From CAWVSB01 sp036960375 (GTDB taxonomy: Bacteria > Pseudomonadota > Gammaproteobacteria > Pseudomonadales > CAWVSB01), in the NCBI GenBank assembly GCA_036960375.1, contig JBALVY010000011.1, positions 62,001-126,000 on the forward strand: a stretch of 64,000 nt of DNA, in the 5' to 3' direction. Positions 18,670 through 26,095 of the stretch are shown here, in pieces (position 1 is the first letter of the stretch; every line of letters begins with the position of its first letter). Under the pieces are notes generated by a model. That model was given only the letters and a program-made list of their open reading frames with translations. It was not told the origin of the DNA and made no database searches. The position numbers and the translations under genes were made by a program.

Positions 18670-18685
18670 TACACCGATCGGTGTA
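18670..18685. promoter_or_regulatory. Candidate TetR operator, right copy (perfect palindrome)
   Basis: TACACCGATCGGTGTA is a perfect 16-base palindrome between the divergent SnoaL-like gene and the TetR gene at 18860. Its core repeats at 18642, about three helical turns away. Size and symmetry fit a TetR dimer site. The best candidate ligand is the regulator encoded 175 bases to the right, which could control both divergent directions. Confidence 0.6.
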
Positions 18686-18859
18686 CCTTGTCAAAGACTT
18701 TTTCCTATTTATTTACAAAGTACTTTTATATCAGTGTATTAGAGCTAATATAAAACCAGGCAATAGTTTTAATTGAGGTAAAAATCGGCTTAATATAGTA
18801 TTACTTACGACTTAATAGTAAACTCATCGGTTAAGATTCGATATCCGCAGGGGAGTACC

Positions 18860-19435
18860 ATGCCGGCACTATCAAAACGAGACATCATTGTCGCTACAGC
18901 GCTTAAGCTGTTTTATCGGCATGGCTTTAATGCCACCGGCGTTGAGCGCATTATTAAAGAAGCAGGCGTTTCAAAGAAAACCCTCTACAACCATTTTAAA
19001 TCCAAAGATGAGTTAGTACTGGCGACACTGCGACAGCGCGACGAATTATTCAGGAATAATTTAATGCGCGAGACAGAACGCCTTGGTGACACCGCACGGG
19101 AAAGACTGCTGAGTGTTTTTGATGTTCACCACCAGTGGTTCCAACAAAAAGATTTTTCAGGCTGCATGTTTATTAATGCTGCTGCAGAGTTTTCTTCCCA
19201 TCAAAATCCCAACCATATACTCAGCGCGGAGCATAAACGACTGGTTCGCCATTACATTCGCGGCCTAGCCGAGCAAGCTGGTGCAAACAATGCTGAAACG
19301 CTATCAAAACAGTTGAATTTACTCTTGGAAGGGGCAATTGTTGACGCCTATGTTAGTGGTAATAGCGAAGCAGCAATAATAGCGAAGGCTATGGCGTCAG
19401 TGTTTATCGAAAAAGCTCTTGCCAGGGTTCACTAG
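18860..19435 (+). CDS. TetR/AcrR-family transcriptional regulator
   Basis: Regulator of 191 residues. The N-terminal TetR helix-turn-helix spans about residues 8-52, with FYRHGFNATGVERIIKEAGV and SKKTLYNHFKSKDELV; the remainder is a helical ligand-binding domain resembling the C-terminal domain of YxaF/LmrA-like members (DFSGCMFINAAAEFS). GGGGAG precedes the ATG. It faces away from the GST/SnoaL-like/redox-fusion block, with paired palindromes in between, so it probably represses that block until an electrophile or xenobiotic binds. Confidence 0.92.
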   Translation: MPALSKRDIIVATALKLFYRHGFNATGVERIIKEAGVSKKTLYNHFKSKDELVLATLRQRDELFRNNLMRETERLGDTARERLLSVFDVHHQWFQQKDFSGCMFINAAAEFSSHQNPNHILSAEHKRLVRHYIRGLAEQAGANNAETLSKQLNLLLEGAIVDAYVSGNSEAAIIAKAMASVFIEKALARVH

Positions 19436-19582
19436 ACTGTCGAGCTCTGAAGGCCGATGGAAATTGGATAAAGGTATCAAGGGTGACTTATGGGCCATCC
19501 ATGGTAGCGGTATTTACGGAGTCTAAGTACCAGCTAGCACCCAAGTAAATGTCGGAAACCCACGCTGAATGGTATGTGAAAT

Positions 19583-20506
19583 ATGTCTAAAAATCCAAAC
19601 ATGTACTTGGATAATCCGGATGCGCTTAGCTCGGTGCTGTCTAAGCTTCAACTAAATGCCCAGGTATACAGTGACGGCGATTTCTGTGGCGCCTGGGCAG
19701 TAGATACCTCGGGCAGCCGGCGTATACCTTTTCACCTTATTGGCCGGGGCGAGGCCTGGCTGCATATGGATGACAGGCCTACCCAGATGTTGTCTTCGGG
19801 AGATCTGGTGATTTTCCCCGGAGATAAACAGCATGTAATCGCCAGCTCCAGCGAGAAGCCACCGCAAGGCTTGATCAATTCAGAAGTTCCCATCAATCAG
19901 AAGCCGATGACCAATCTGGTGTGCGGTTTTTTTGAATTTAAAAACAAGTCGGCCTGGCCTCTGCTGGATTCGCTGGCGGCGGTCATTGTTATCGATTTGA
20001 GCGATATGAACATATCATCCGTCATCCGAGGTTTGATCGACCTGATGGTGGCTGAACTCGATAGGCGTGCACCAGGATTTTATACGGTCATTAATCATCT
20101 GGCCTATTTATTGTTTGTCGAGGTGCTACGCCTGCAGATTCAACAAGGGAAGGTAGATTCCGGTTTGCTGGCGGCCCTGTTCGACAGCAAAATCAGTAGA
20201 GCACTGAGTGCAATGCACAGTTACCCAGGGCGGCGCTGGACCTTGGAATCACTTGCGGCGGAGGCTGCCATGGGGCGATCTTCTTTTGCCCACCAGTTCA
20301 ATGAATTAACCGGAATACCGCCAATGCAATACCTGACGTCCTGGCGGATGCAGGAGGCAAAGACGCTATTGCAGACAACTACGCTGTCATTGGCTCACAT
20401 TGCAGAACAATGCGGTTATGAGTCTGAGGTGGCGTTCAGGAAAGCCTTTAAAAAAACGGTTGGTACACCGCCAGGAGCGGTGCGAAGGCGAAAAATCCAG
20501 ATATGA
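19583..20506 (+). CDS. AraC-family regulator with cupin N-terminus
   Basis: Regulator of 307 residues. The N-terminal cupin_6-type effector domain has FHLIGRGEAWLHMDD, LSSGDLVIFPGDKQHVI and a middle stretch VCGFFEFK. The C-terminal double helix-turn-helix spans about 205-305: RWTLESLAAEAAMGRSSFAH, then LAHIAEQCGYESEVAFRKAF and the PPGAVRR end. Such proteins usually control a neighbouring oxidoreductase or transporter. Neither neighbour is an obvious target: a TetR gene lies upstream and the MlaA-like gene is convergent. Confidence 0.92.
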   Translation: MSKNPNMYLDNPDALSSVLSKLQLNAQVYSDGDFCGAWAVDTSGSRRIPFHLIGRGEAWLHMDDRPTQMLSSGDLVIFPGDKQHVIASSSEKPPQGLINSEVPINQKPMTNLVCGFFEFKNKSAWPLLDSLAAVIVIDLSDMNISSVIRGLIDLMVAELDRRAPGFYTVINHLAYLLFVEVLRLQIQQGKVDSGLLAALFDSKISRALSAMHSYPGRRWTLESLAAEAAMGRSSFAHQFNELTGIPPMQYLTSWRMQEAKTLLQTTTLSLAHIAEQCGYESEVAFRKAFKKTVGTPPGAVRRRKIQI

Positions 20507-20538
20507 TAAGCCAGCCATTCCGTCACTTTAAATACTAT

Positions 20539-21366
20539 CTACTCACCGGCGAGCGTCATGGCTGTCTCGAGTTCTTCCTCTTCAAAATCCCAATCAGAAT
20601 CAAAGTCACTGAAGGTATCCTCTGATCGGCCATCGTTTACCAGCAATTCACGGCGCTGCAAATAAACCTCACGGATAAACGCATATTCATCACCAGTGAT
20701 TAGTTTTTCCGCTTCCAGCAGCGAAGCTCGATCATTGACACCCTCACTTGCCACCAGTGACGAGCGCTCCCAGCCCCCCAGGAATTGCAGGGGATTGAGC
20801 AGTACATCAACAAGCACGCCGGCTGAATCTCTTACCGTACTGGGCCCAATAAAGGGGAGCTCAATATACGCACCCGAATCGACCGACCAATATCCCAGTG
20901 TCTGGCCAAAATCCTCGTAGTGTTTTTCAAGACCTAGGGCAGGTTTGGCTACATCGAACAACCCACCGACACCCACCGTGGTATTTACCGCCAACCTTCC
21001 GGTATCCGCGGCAGCCCGCTTGAGCTTGAGTTGTAGCAGATCGTTAATGATGACCCTGACATCGTCAATGTTATTAAAGAAACTAGTCACACGTCGCTTC
21101 ACGAAGCCTGGCGTAACGGTGGTGTAGGTCTCGGCTAGTGGCTTGAGAACCGTGGTATCCATGGCCTTGTTGAAACCATGCACAGAGCGGTTCATTCCAA
21201 TCAAGGGATCCTGGCCAGCATGCGCAGTTAAGGGTATGGCAAATAACCACACTGCAATCATCACAGCGAACATAAGAAACGTATAGTCATTACCAGCTCG
21301 GCGTATGGCCGCCCCGGATTCATAGATATCAAATGCCGCCAATGTTGCTGTTGTACTACAGTTCAC
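20539..21366 (-). CDS. MlaA/VacJ family protein without lipobox
   Basis: MlaA-like protein; in E. coli MlaA is an outer-membrane lipoprotein that extracts misplaced phospholipids and passes them to MlaC. Family motifs seen: DPLIGMNRSVHGFNKAMD, FFNNIDDVRVIINDLLQLK, RLAVNTTVGVGGLFDVA, DFGQTLGYWSVDSGAYIELPFIGPS. The N-terminus has a hydrophobic segment ending LTAHAG with no cysteine, so it looks like a type I signal peptide or an anchor, not a lipoprotein signal. Start is uncertain: GTG at 21366 has AGGAG seven bases upstream; ATG at 21384 adds six residues. No mlaBCDEF genes are nearby. The C-terminus is acidic. Confidence 0.85.
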   Translation of the reverse strand: MNCSTTATLAAFDIYESGAAIRRAGNDYTFLMFAVMIAVWLFAIPLTAHAGQDPLIGMNRSVHGFNKAMDTTVLKPLAETYTTVTPGFVKRRVTSFFNNIDDVRVIINDLLQLKLKRAAADTGRLAVNTTVGVGGLFDVAKPALGLEKHYEDFGQTLGYWSVDSGAYIELPFIGPSTVRDSAGVLVDVLLNPLQFLGGWERSSLVASEGVNDRASLLEAEKLITGDEYAFIREVYLQRRELLVNDGRSEDTFSDFDSDWDFEEEELETAMTLAGE

Positions 21367-21453
21367 AGTGCTACTCCTATTCATCGCCTCAAATTGAGAA
21401 CAGCACTATAGTCTTCCAGCCAAGGAGTATCTGCGCCAGATCGTCCGTATTAT

Positions 21454-21720
21454 GTGTCTGTTAGTCCATGCATAGCCGGCTTGCTCTCTCACGAAAATGT
21501 CACGGCGGCAGATGGAAAACTATCAATAGCTGCTCACCAGGAAATGATCAATGGCTATCCTTGTAGCTCCGGAAGGCTAAGAACAAGCGGTAAATTCGAT
21601 ACGCGGTATGGACGTATAGAGGCGAGTATTCAAGTGCCGGACGGGACCGGGCTTTCGCCGGCTTTCTGGATGTTGCCCACGGGTTCGCAATGTGGCGGCT
21701 GGGTGGCTCAAGTATGGCGC
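21454..21720 (+). pseudogene. Truncated family-16 glycoside hydrolase (laminarinase-like) remnant
   Basis: A short reading frame encodes a piece that matches the N-terminal third of GH16 beta-glucanases: ENVTAADGKLSIAAHQE, then SGKFDTRYGRIEASIQVPDG, then SPAFWMLPTG and GGW. In intact enzymes the catalytic E-[I/L]-D-x-x-E motif follows within about 15 residues; here the similarity stops at GGW and the sequence continues into unrelated codons until a stop at 21918. No signal peptide is present. I read this as a dead fragment left by deletion or by insertion of the neighbouring transporter operon. Confidence 0.65.
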
Positions 21721-21951
21721 CCGATCAATCGGAACGGCGTCCATCAATGGAAGCCCTATAAGCATCGGTTGGACCCGTTAAAAAGGCGCGCAACTCAAAT
21801 CTTGATCATGAGTAGCCGCTTATACTGTACAATGTTGCAACGTCGCCCTCACTACAAAAACATCCGACGATGTTTTATTGCTGGGGGTTTAGCCACTAAA
21901 TCCTATGTACGGGCGTGAGGCTAGTAATAGATATTAGAAATGGGAATAGAC

Positions 21952-22953
21952 ATGAAAGGTTTAGTAGGTATCATACTGATTTTTTTTAGCATGATGGCTT
22001 CGGCTGTAGCTAACGAACCGTGCGGTAAAGTTACCATCGCAGACATGAATTGGAGTTCCGCAACTTTTATTGCTCATGTCGATCAGTTCATTCTGCAGCA
22101 TGGCTACGGTTGTGATGTTGGACTCGTTCCAGGCGATACTATGCCAACCACCATATCGATGATGGAAAAAGGAGAGCCGGACATAGCACCGGAACTTTGG
22201 GTCAATTCCGCAAGAGATGCAATTGATAAAGCGGTTGCTGATAAGCTCTTGAGAATTGCTGGAAGCTCATTGTCTGACGGAGGCGAAGAGGGTTTTTGGG
22301 TGCCGGAATATATGGTCAATAAGGACCCAAGTATCGCGACTATCTCAGGTGTGATGGCCAATGCCAAATTGTTTAAACACCCGGAAGATCGATCAAAATC
22401 GGGCTTCTTCGGGTGTCCCGCTGGTTGGAACTGCCAAATTAGCGCTGAGCATCTTTTCGAGGCATTAAAATTGGCAGACGCCGGGTTTGAATTAGTGGAT
22501 CCGGGTTCAAGCGCTGGCCTTGCAGGATCTCTTGCAAAAGCCTATGAGCGCGGTGAAGGTTGGTTTGGTTACTATTGGGCTCCGACCGCGGTTTTAGGTA
22601 AATACAAAATGGTAAAGGTTGATTTTGGTTCCGGAATAGATTTCGACCATTTTACGAGCTGTACGACACAGGAAGAATGTGAAGATCCTAGAGTAACAAT
22701 GTATCCCCCGTCTCCTGTCCATACGGTTACGACTGAAGCTTTTGCATCCAAATTACCCGCCGTTTTTGAATACTTATCAAAACGCTCTTTTACCAATGCT
22801 CAGATGAACACTTTGCTCGCCTGGATGGAAGATAATCAAGCTGAGGGGGATATCATAATGGAAGAGTTTCTTAATAATCATGAGTCCACTTGGACTCTTT
22901 GGGTCTCATCCGAAGTCGCGACGAAAGTCAAAAAGGCACTTGCAGAGTTGTAG
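21952..22953 (+). CDS. Glycine betaine/choline-type ABC transporter substrate-binding protein (ProX-like)
   Basis: Periplasmic OpuAC-family binding protein, about 333 residues. Start 21952 (MKGLVGIILIFFSMMASAVA) gives a clean signal peptide and has GGGAATAG just upstream; an ATG at 21940 is an alternative. IADMNWSSATFIAHVDQFIL and PDIAPELWVNS are family features, and several Trp/Tyr could form the aromatic box that holds quaternary ammonium. First gene of a three-gene ProU-like operon. Whether betaine, choline, proline betaine or another solute is bound is not readable from sequence. Confidence 0.88.
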   Translation: MKGLVGIILIFFSMMASAVANEPCGKVTIADMNWSSATFIAHVDQFILQHGYGCDVGLVPGDTMPTTISMMEKGEPDIAPELWVNSARDAIDKAVADKLLRIAGSSLSDGGEEGFWVPEYMVNKDPSIATISGVMANAKLFKHPEDRSKSGFFGCPAGWNCQISAEHLFEALKLADAGFELVDPGSSAGLAGSLAKAYERGEGWFGYYWAPTAVLGKYKMVKVDFGSGIDFDHFTSCTTQEECEDPRVTMYPPSPVHTVTTEAFASKLPAVFEYLSKRSFTNAQMNTLLAWMEDNQAEGDIIMEEFLNNHESTWTLWVSSEVATKVKKALAEL

Positions 22954-23027
22954 AGAAGTCAGCCAGGAATAATGTATCGATATCTTTTGTTTTTGATTTG
23001 TCACAAGAAAACCAGCGGAGCACCAGT

Positions 23028-23924
23028 ATGGCTAAAGAATCCTGGCTAACGAAATTTCCCGCAATGGATCGCCAAGACCTGACCGCAATTAAGAAAAGCC
23101 TCGATGGGGCTTATCGGGAATTTTCTCGTAATTATGGCGAGCTTATCGAGTCCTTTTTCGATCCGCTTCTTTATTTTCTTGTTTGGTTTGAAAAACTATT
23201 GTTAGAAACGCCGTGGTGGATTGTTATTATCGTTGTCACTGGCATTGTTCACCTCTCAGCTCGATCTGTAAAACTCTCGGTTGGCGTCGTTATCGCTTTA
23301 TGCCTTATTGGATATTTTGGTATGTGGGACAATACCATGCGTACCTTGAGTATTATTACGGTTTGCACGCTCGTATCCATCGCTCTCGGAATTCCCATTG
23401 GTATAATGATGGCTCGCTCAAATCGGGTGCAATCTATTGTTAATCCCATTCTCGATATAATGCAAACCATGCCTGCCTTTGTTTATCTCATTCCGGTAGT
23501 CATGCTGTTGGGCATCGGTAAGATTCCGGGTGTTATTGCAGTGGTAATTTATGCTATTCCACCGGTCATCAGATTGACCAATCTTGGTATTCGGTTAGTC
23601 GATCCGGAGGTGCTAGAAGCGGCGACTGCTTATGGCGCGAATAAGTCGCAACGCCTGTGGGGTGTGCAATTACCGCTGGCAATGCCTACGATTATGGCGG
23701 GCGTCAACCAGACGATCATGATGGCATTGGCAATGGTTGTTGTCGCTTCAATGATAGGCGTAAAGGGGCTCGGGCAGCCAGTTCTTAAGTCAATTACGAA
23801 TCAGTATTTTACCTTGGGTTTATTTAATGGACTTGCCATAGTTGCGTTAGCCATCATCTTTGACAGGGTTTCACAAGCCTATGCAAAAAGAACGCAAAGA
23901 CATATGGAAGGCACCCATTCATGA
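23028..23924 (+). CDS. Glycine betaine/choline-type ABC transporter permease (ProW-like)
   Basis: Inner-membrane permease of about 298 residues. The ATG at 23028 follows GGAG by eight bases, so I reject the longer frame from 22890 that would overlap the proX-like gene. An N-terminal ~70-residue cytoplasmic region precedes the membrane helices, as in ProW. The BPD_transp_1 core includes PILDIMQTMPAFVYLIPVVM and the EAA loop EAATAYGANKSQRLWGVQLP. Overlaps the ATPase gene by 4 bases (ATGA). Works with the flanking binding protein and ATPase. Confidence 0.9.
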   Translation: MAKESWLTKFPAMDRQDLTAIKKSLDGAYREFSRNYGELIESFFDPLLYFLVWFEKLLLETPWWIVIIVVTGIVHLSARSVKLSVGVVIALCLIGYFGMWDNTMRTLSIITVCTLVSIALGIPIGIMMARSNRVQSIVNPILDIMQTMPAFVYLIPVVMLLGIGKIPGVIAVVIYAIPPVIRLTNLGIRLVDPEVLEAATAYGANKSQRLWGVQLPLAMPTIMAGVNQTIMMALAMVVVASMIGVKGLGQPVLKSITNQYFTLGLFNGLAIVALAIIFDRVSQAYAKRTQRHMEGTHS

Positions 23925-25108
23925 CCGATCCACTAATCCGTATTGAAGGACTGTATAAAATCTTTGGCAAGAGCCCAAAAACCATTGTTCCGCTAGTAAA
24001 GTCCGGCAAACACAAAGATGAAATTCTTGCTGAAACGGCTCATACAGTTGGACTAAAGGATATTAATCTAAGCATCGAAGCTGGAAAAATTTATGTCATT
24101 ATGGGTTTGTCCGGATCGGGGAAGTCGACCCTTATTCGCCACCTAAACCGTCTGATTGATCCAACAGAAGGCCGCATTATTGTTGACGGAACTGATGTCA
24201 TGCAGTTGTCACAGGCAGAACTGGAGGACTTTCGTAAACACAAAATGTCGATGGTGTTTCAGCGTTTTGGTTTAATGCCTCATCGCACAGTACTTGAAAA
24301 TGTAGCCTACGGATTAACAGTGCAACGCGTTGACAAAAAGGAACGAGAAAGCAAAGCTATGCAATGGTTGGCGACGGTTGGGCTTACTGGCTATGAAAAT
24401 CAATACCCGTCACAGCTGTCCGGTGGTCAACAGCAGAGAGTGGGTCTTGCCCGTGCTCTGTGCACTGACGCTGATATACTTCTCATGGACGAGGCATTCT
24501 CAGCTCTTGACCCGCTGATCCGAAGCGAAATGCAAGATCAGTTAATTGAGTTACAAGAAAAGCTACGCAAAACCATTGTTTTCATTACTCACGATTTGGA
24601 TGAAGCTCTACGTTTGGGTGATCGCATTGCCATATTGAAAGACGGAGAACTCGTCCAGGAAGGGACCCCCGGAGAAATCCTGCTGTCGCCGGCTGACGAC
24701 TATGTTGCGGCATTTGTTAAAGGTGTCAATCGGGCTCGCGCGCTCACGGTAAAAAACATTATGCAATCATCGGCTGATAGAATCACTGCTCCAACTATCG
24801 GGGAGGCTCTTTCGCAAATGAAGCAGTTCTCTAACAACTATGGCTATGTTGTTAATAGTGATGGCTATCAGGGCATTGTCCTTCAAACGACGCTTGAGAA
24901 CGCGGCTCAAACGAATTCGAAAGGAGAGCTCGGCCAAGAATTTATGGAAAACGTGAATGCTATCTCACCAGATTCTCTGCTCGAAGAAATTATTCCCGAG
25001 ACACTTGAAGCCAATTACCCACTTCCCGTCGTCGGAAAAAAAGGCGATCTGCAAGGCCAGTTACCTCGTTCTTCACTTGCCAAAGTATTGGGTTCGAATC
25101 GTAGTTAA
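23921..25108 (+). CDS. Glycine betaine/choline-type ABC transporter ATPase (ProV-like)
   Basis: ATPase of 395 residues with Walker A GLSGSGKST near 66-74, Q-loop FQRFGLMPHRTVLENV, signature LSGGQQQRVGLARAL and Walker B ADILLMDEAFSALD. The last ~110 residues (from VKNIMQSSAD) form a weak CBS-domain pair, the part of ProV/OpuA thought to sense ionic strength or cyclic dinucleotides; here it is diverged. ATGA overlap with the permease. Last gene of the operon; an unrelated gene fragment begins about 40 bases after its stop. Confidence 0.92.
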   Translation: MTDPLIRIEGLYKIFGKSPKTIVPLVKSGKHKDEILAETAHTVGLKDINLSIEAGKIYVIMGLSGSGKSTLIRHLNRLIDPTEGRIIVDGTDVMQLSQAELEDFRKHKMSMVFQRFGLMPHRTVLENVAYGLTVQRVDKKERESKAMQWLATVGLTGYENQYPSQLSGGQQQRVGLARALCTDADILLMDEAFSALDPLIRSEMQDQLIELQEKLRKTIVFITHDLDEALRLGDRIAILKDGELVQEGTPGEILLSPADDYVAAFVKGVNRARALTVKNIMQSSADRITAPTIGEALSQMKQFSNNYGYVVNSDGYQGIVLQTTLENAAQTNSKGELGQEFMENVNAISPDSLLEEIIPETLEANYPLPVVGKKGDLQGQLPRSSLAKVLGSNRS

Positions 25109-25146
25109 ACCATCCATAGTCAAATGATCCTATTCAGTTTCCTGCA

Positions 25147-25295
25147 TATTGGCGACGGGAGAGGCCTGGCTGCCGCTAAGCTATACTCGCAAATCACTTG
25201 AGCGAATCCATCATGCGTTGCTGGATATCGATTCAATGGCTTCAATTAGCAAGGCCATTGCCCGCCAAACCATTTCTAATCGAATTATCAGATAA
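25147..25295 (+). pseudogene. Tail fragment of a phosphotransferase (second copy of the 10539-11600 gene end)
   Basis: Translation in one frame gives LATGEAWLPLSYTRKSLERI, then HHALLDIDSMASISKAIAR and ten extra residues to a stop. The end of the intact gene at 10539-11600 reads LAMGEAWQPISYTRKSLERI, then NHALLDIDSVASISKAIAR. Identity is about 85% over 40 codons with mostly third-base differences, so this was a coding copy. Everything upstream of the fragment is missing and replaced by the ProU-like operon. Its last 8 bases overlap the PhyH gene end on the other strand. Confidence 0.8.
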
Positions 25296-25998
25296 CTGTA
25301 CGATCTTCTACGACTGAATTTGTTTCAAATCGATAACGCATATTTCGATAGACACAGACATCAGTTACATTTTCCGGCACACCCTTAGGCATACAACGAT
25401 AATTAGTCGAAACACGATAGTGATCTTTTACCGGTAACACACGATGCCATGTGTGCCCGTGTATTAGTAATAGCGTGCCTTGTTGTGGGAAAATCACCAG
25501 TTGATCGTGTAAATCCTCATCGACTTTGCCCGCAGTAATTGCTCCGCGCCGATGCGATCCTGGTACTACTAAAACCTGACCACCAATTATATCGGTGATG
25601 TGGTGAGTATACATAAGGCGATTCATGTTAAATTGGCTTGTGTCTTCTGGCGGACAATCCTGATGCCACGCCTGCCCCTTTGAGTTAGGTTTAGAATACA
25701 TTGACATACAATAAAGACTGCGCCAGCCTTCACCCAGAATTGCTTCCGTAAGTAAAAACAGACGCGGATCATTTTCACCTTCATCAAAAGCATTCACGCC
25801 TTCATGCTGAGGAAACCAAGGAATCACCTCGGTCGCAGATTTTTTCAAGAACTCTTCATTGTGGCAAAATTCAGGATTATATCCAAAATGGTCAAGAATA
25901 AGTTGGTGGTATTTTTCTGACAATTCAACTGAAAAGAAATCTTCCAGAAGTAAATAACCTTGATCCCAGAACGTCTTTGCCAAATCAATATAATTCAT
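25288..25998 (-). CDS. Phytanoyl-CoA dioxygenase (PhyH) family protein
   Basis: Non-haem Fe(II)/2-oxoglutarate oxygenase fold, 236 residues. Iron ligands: HQD in QAWHQDCPPED and a distal His in LLLIHGHTWHRVLP; the Arg that binds 2-oxoglutarate is in HYRVSTNYR. The family hydroxylates diverse substrates, including phytanoyl-CoA, ectoine and natural-product intermediates. The EctD signature is not evident, and no ectoine genes are adjacent. It follows the ceramidase-like gene on the same strand (97-base gap). Confidence 0.88.
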   Translation of the reverse strand: MNYIDLAKTFWDQGYLLLEDFFSVELSEKYHQLILDHFGYNPEFCHNEEFLKKSATEVIPWFPQHEGVNAFDEGENDPRLFLLTEAILGEGWRSLYCMSMYSKPNSKGQAWHQDCPPEDTSQFNMNRLMYTHHITDIIGGQVLVVPGSHRRGAITAGKVDEDLHDQLVIFPQQGTLLLIHGHTWHRVLPVKDHYRVSTNYRCMPKGVPENVTDVCVYRNMRYRFETNSVVEDRTVI

Positions 25999-26095
25999 AA
26001 TTTCCTAAATTGTAGCTTGTTGGCGTAGTCTCACGTCCAGTGAAGTCAAAAAGTTAAAATCAGAAGTATAGGAAGGGTTACTAGCCATCCTTAAT

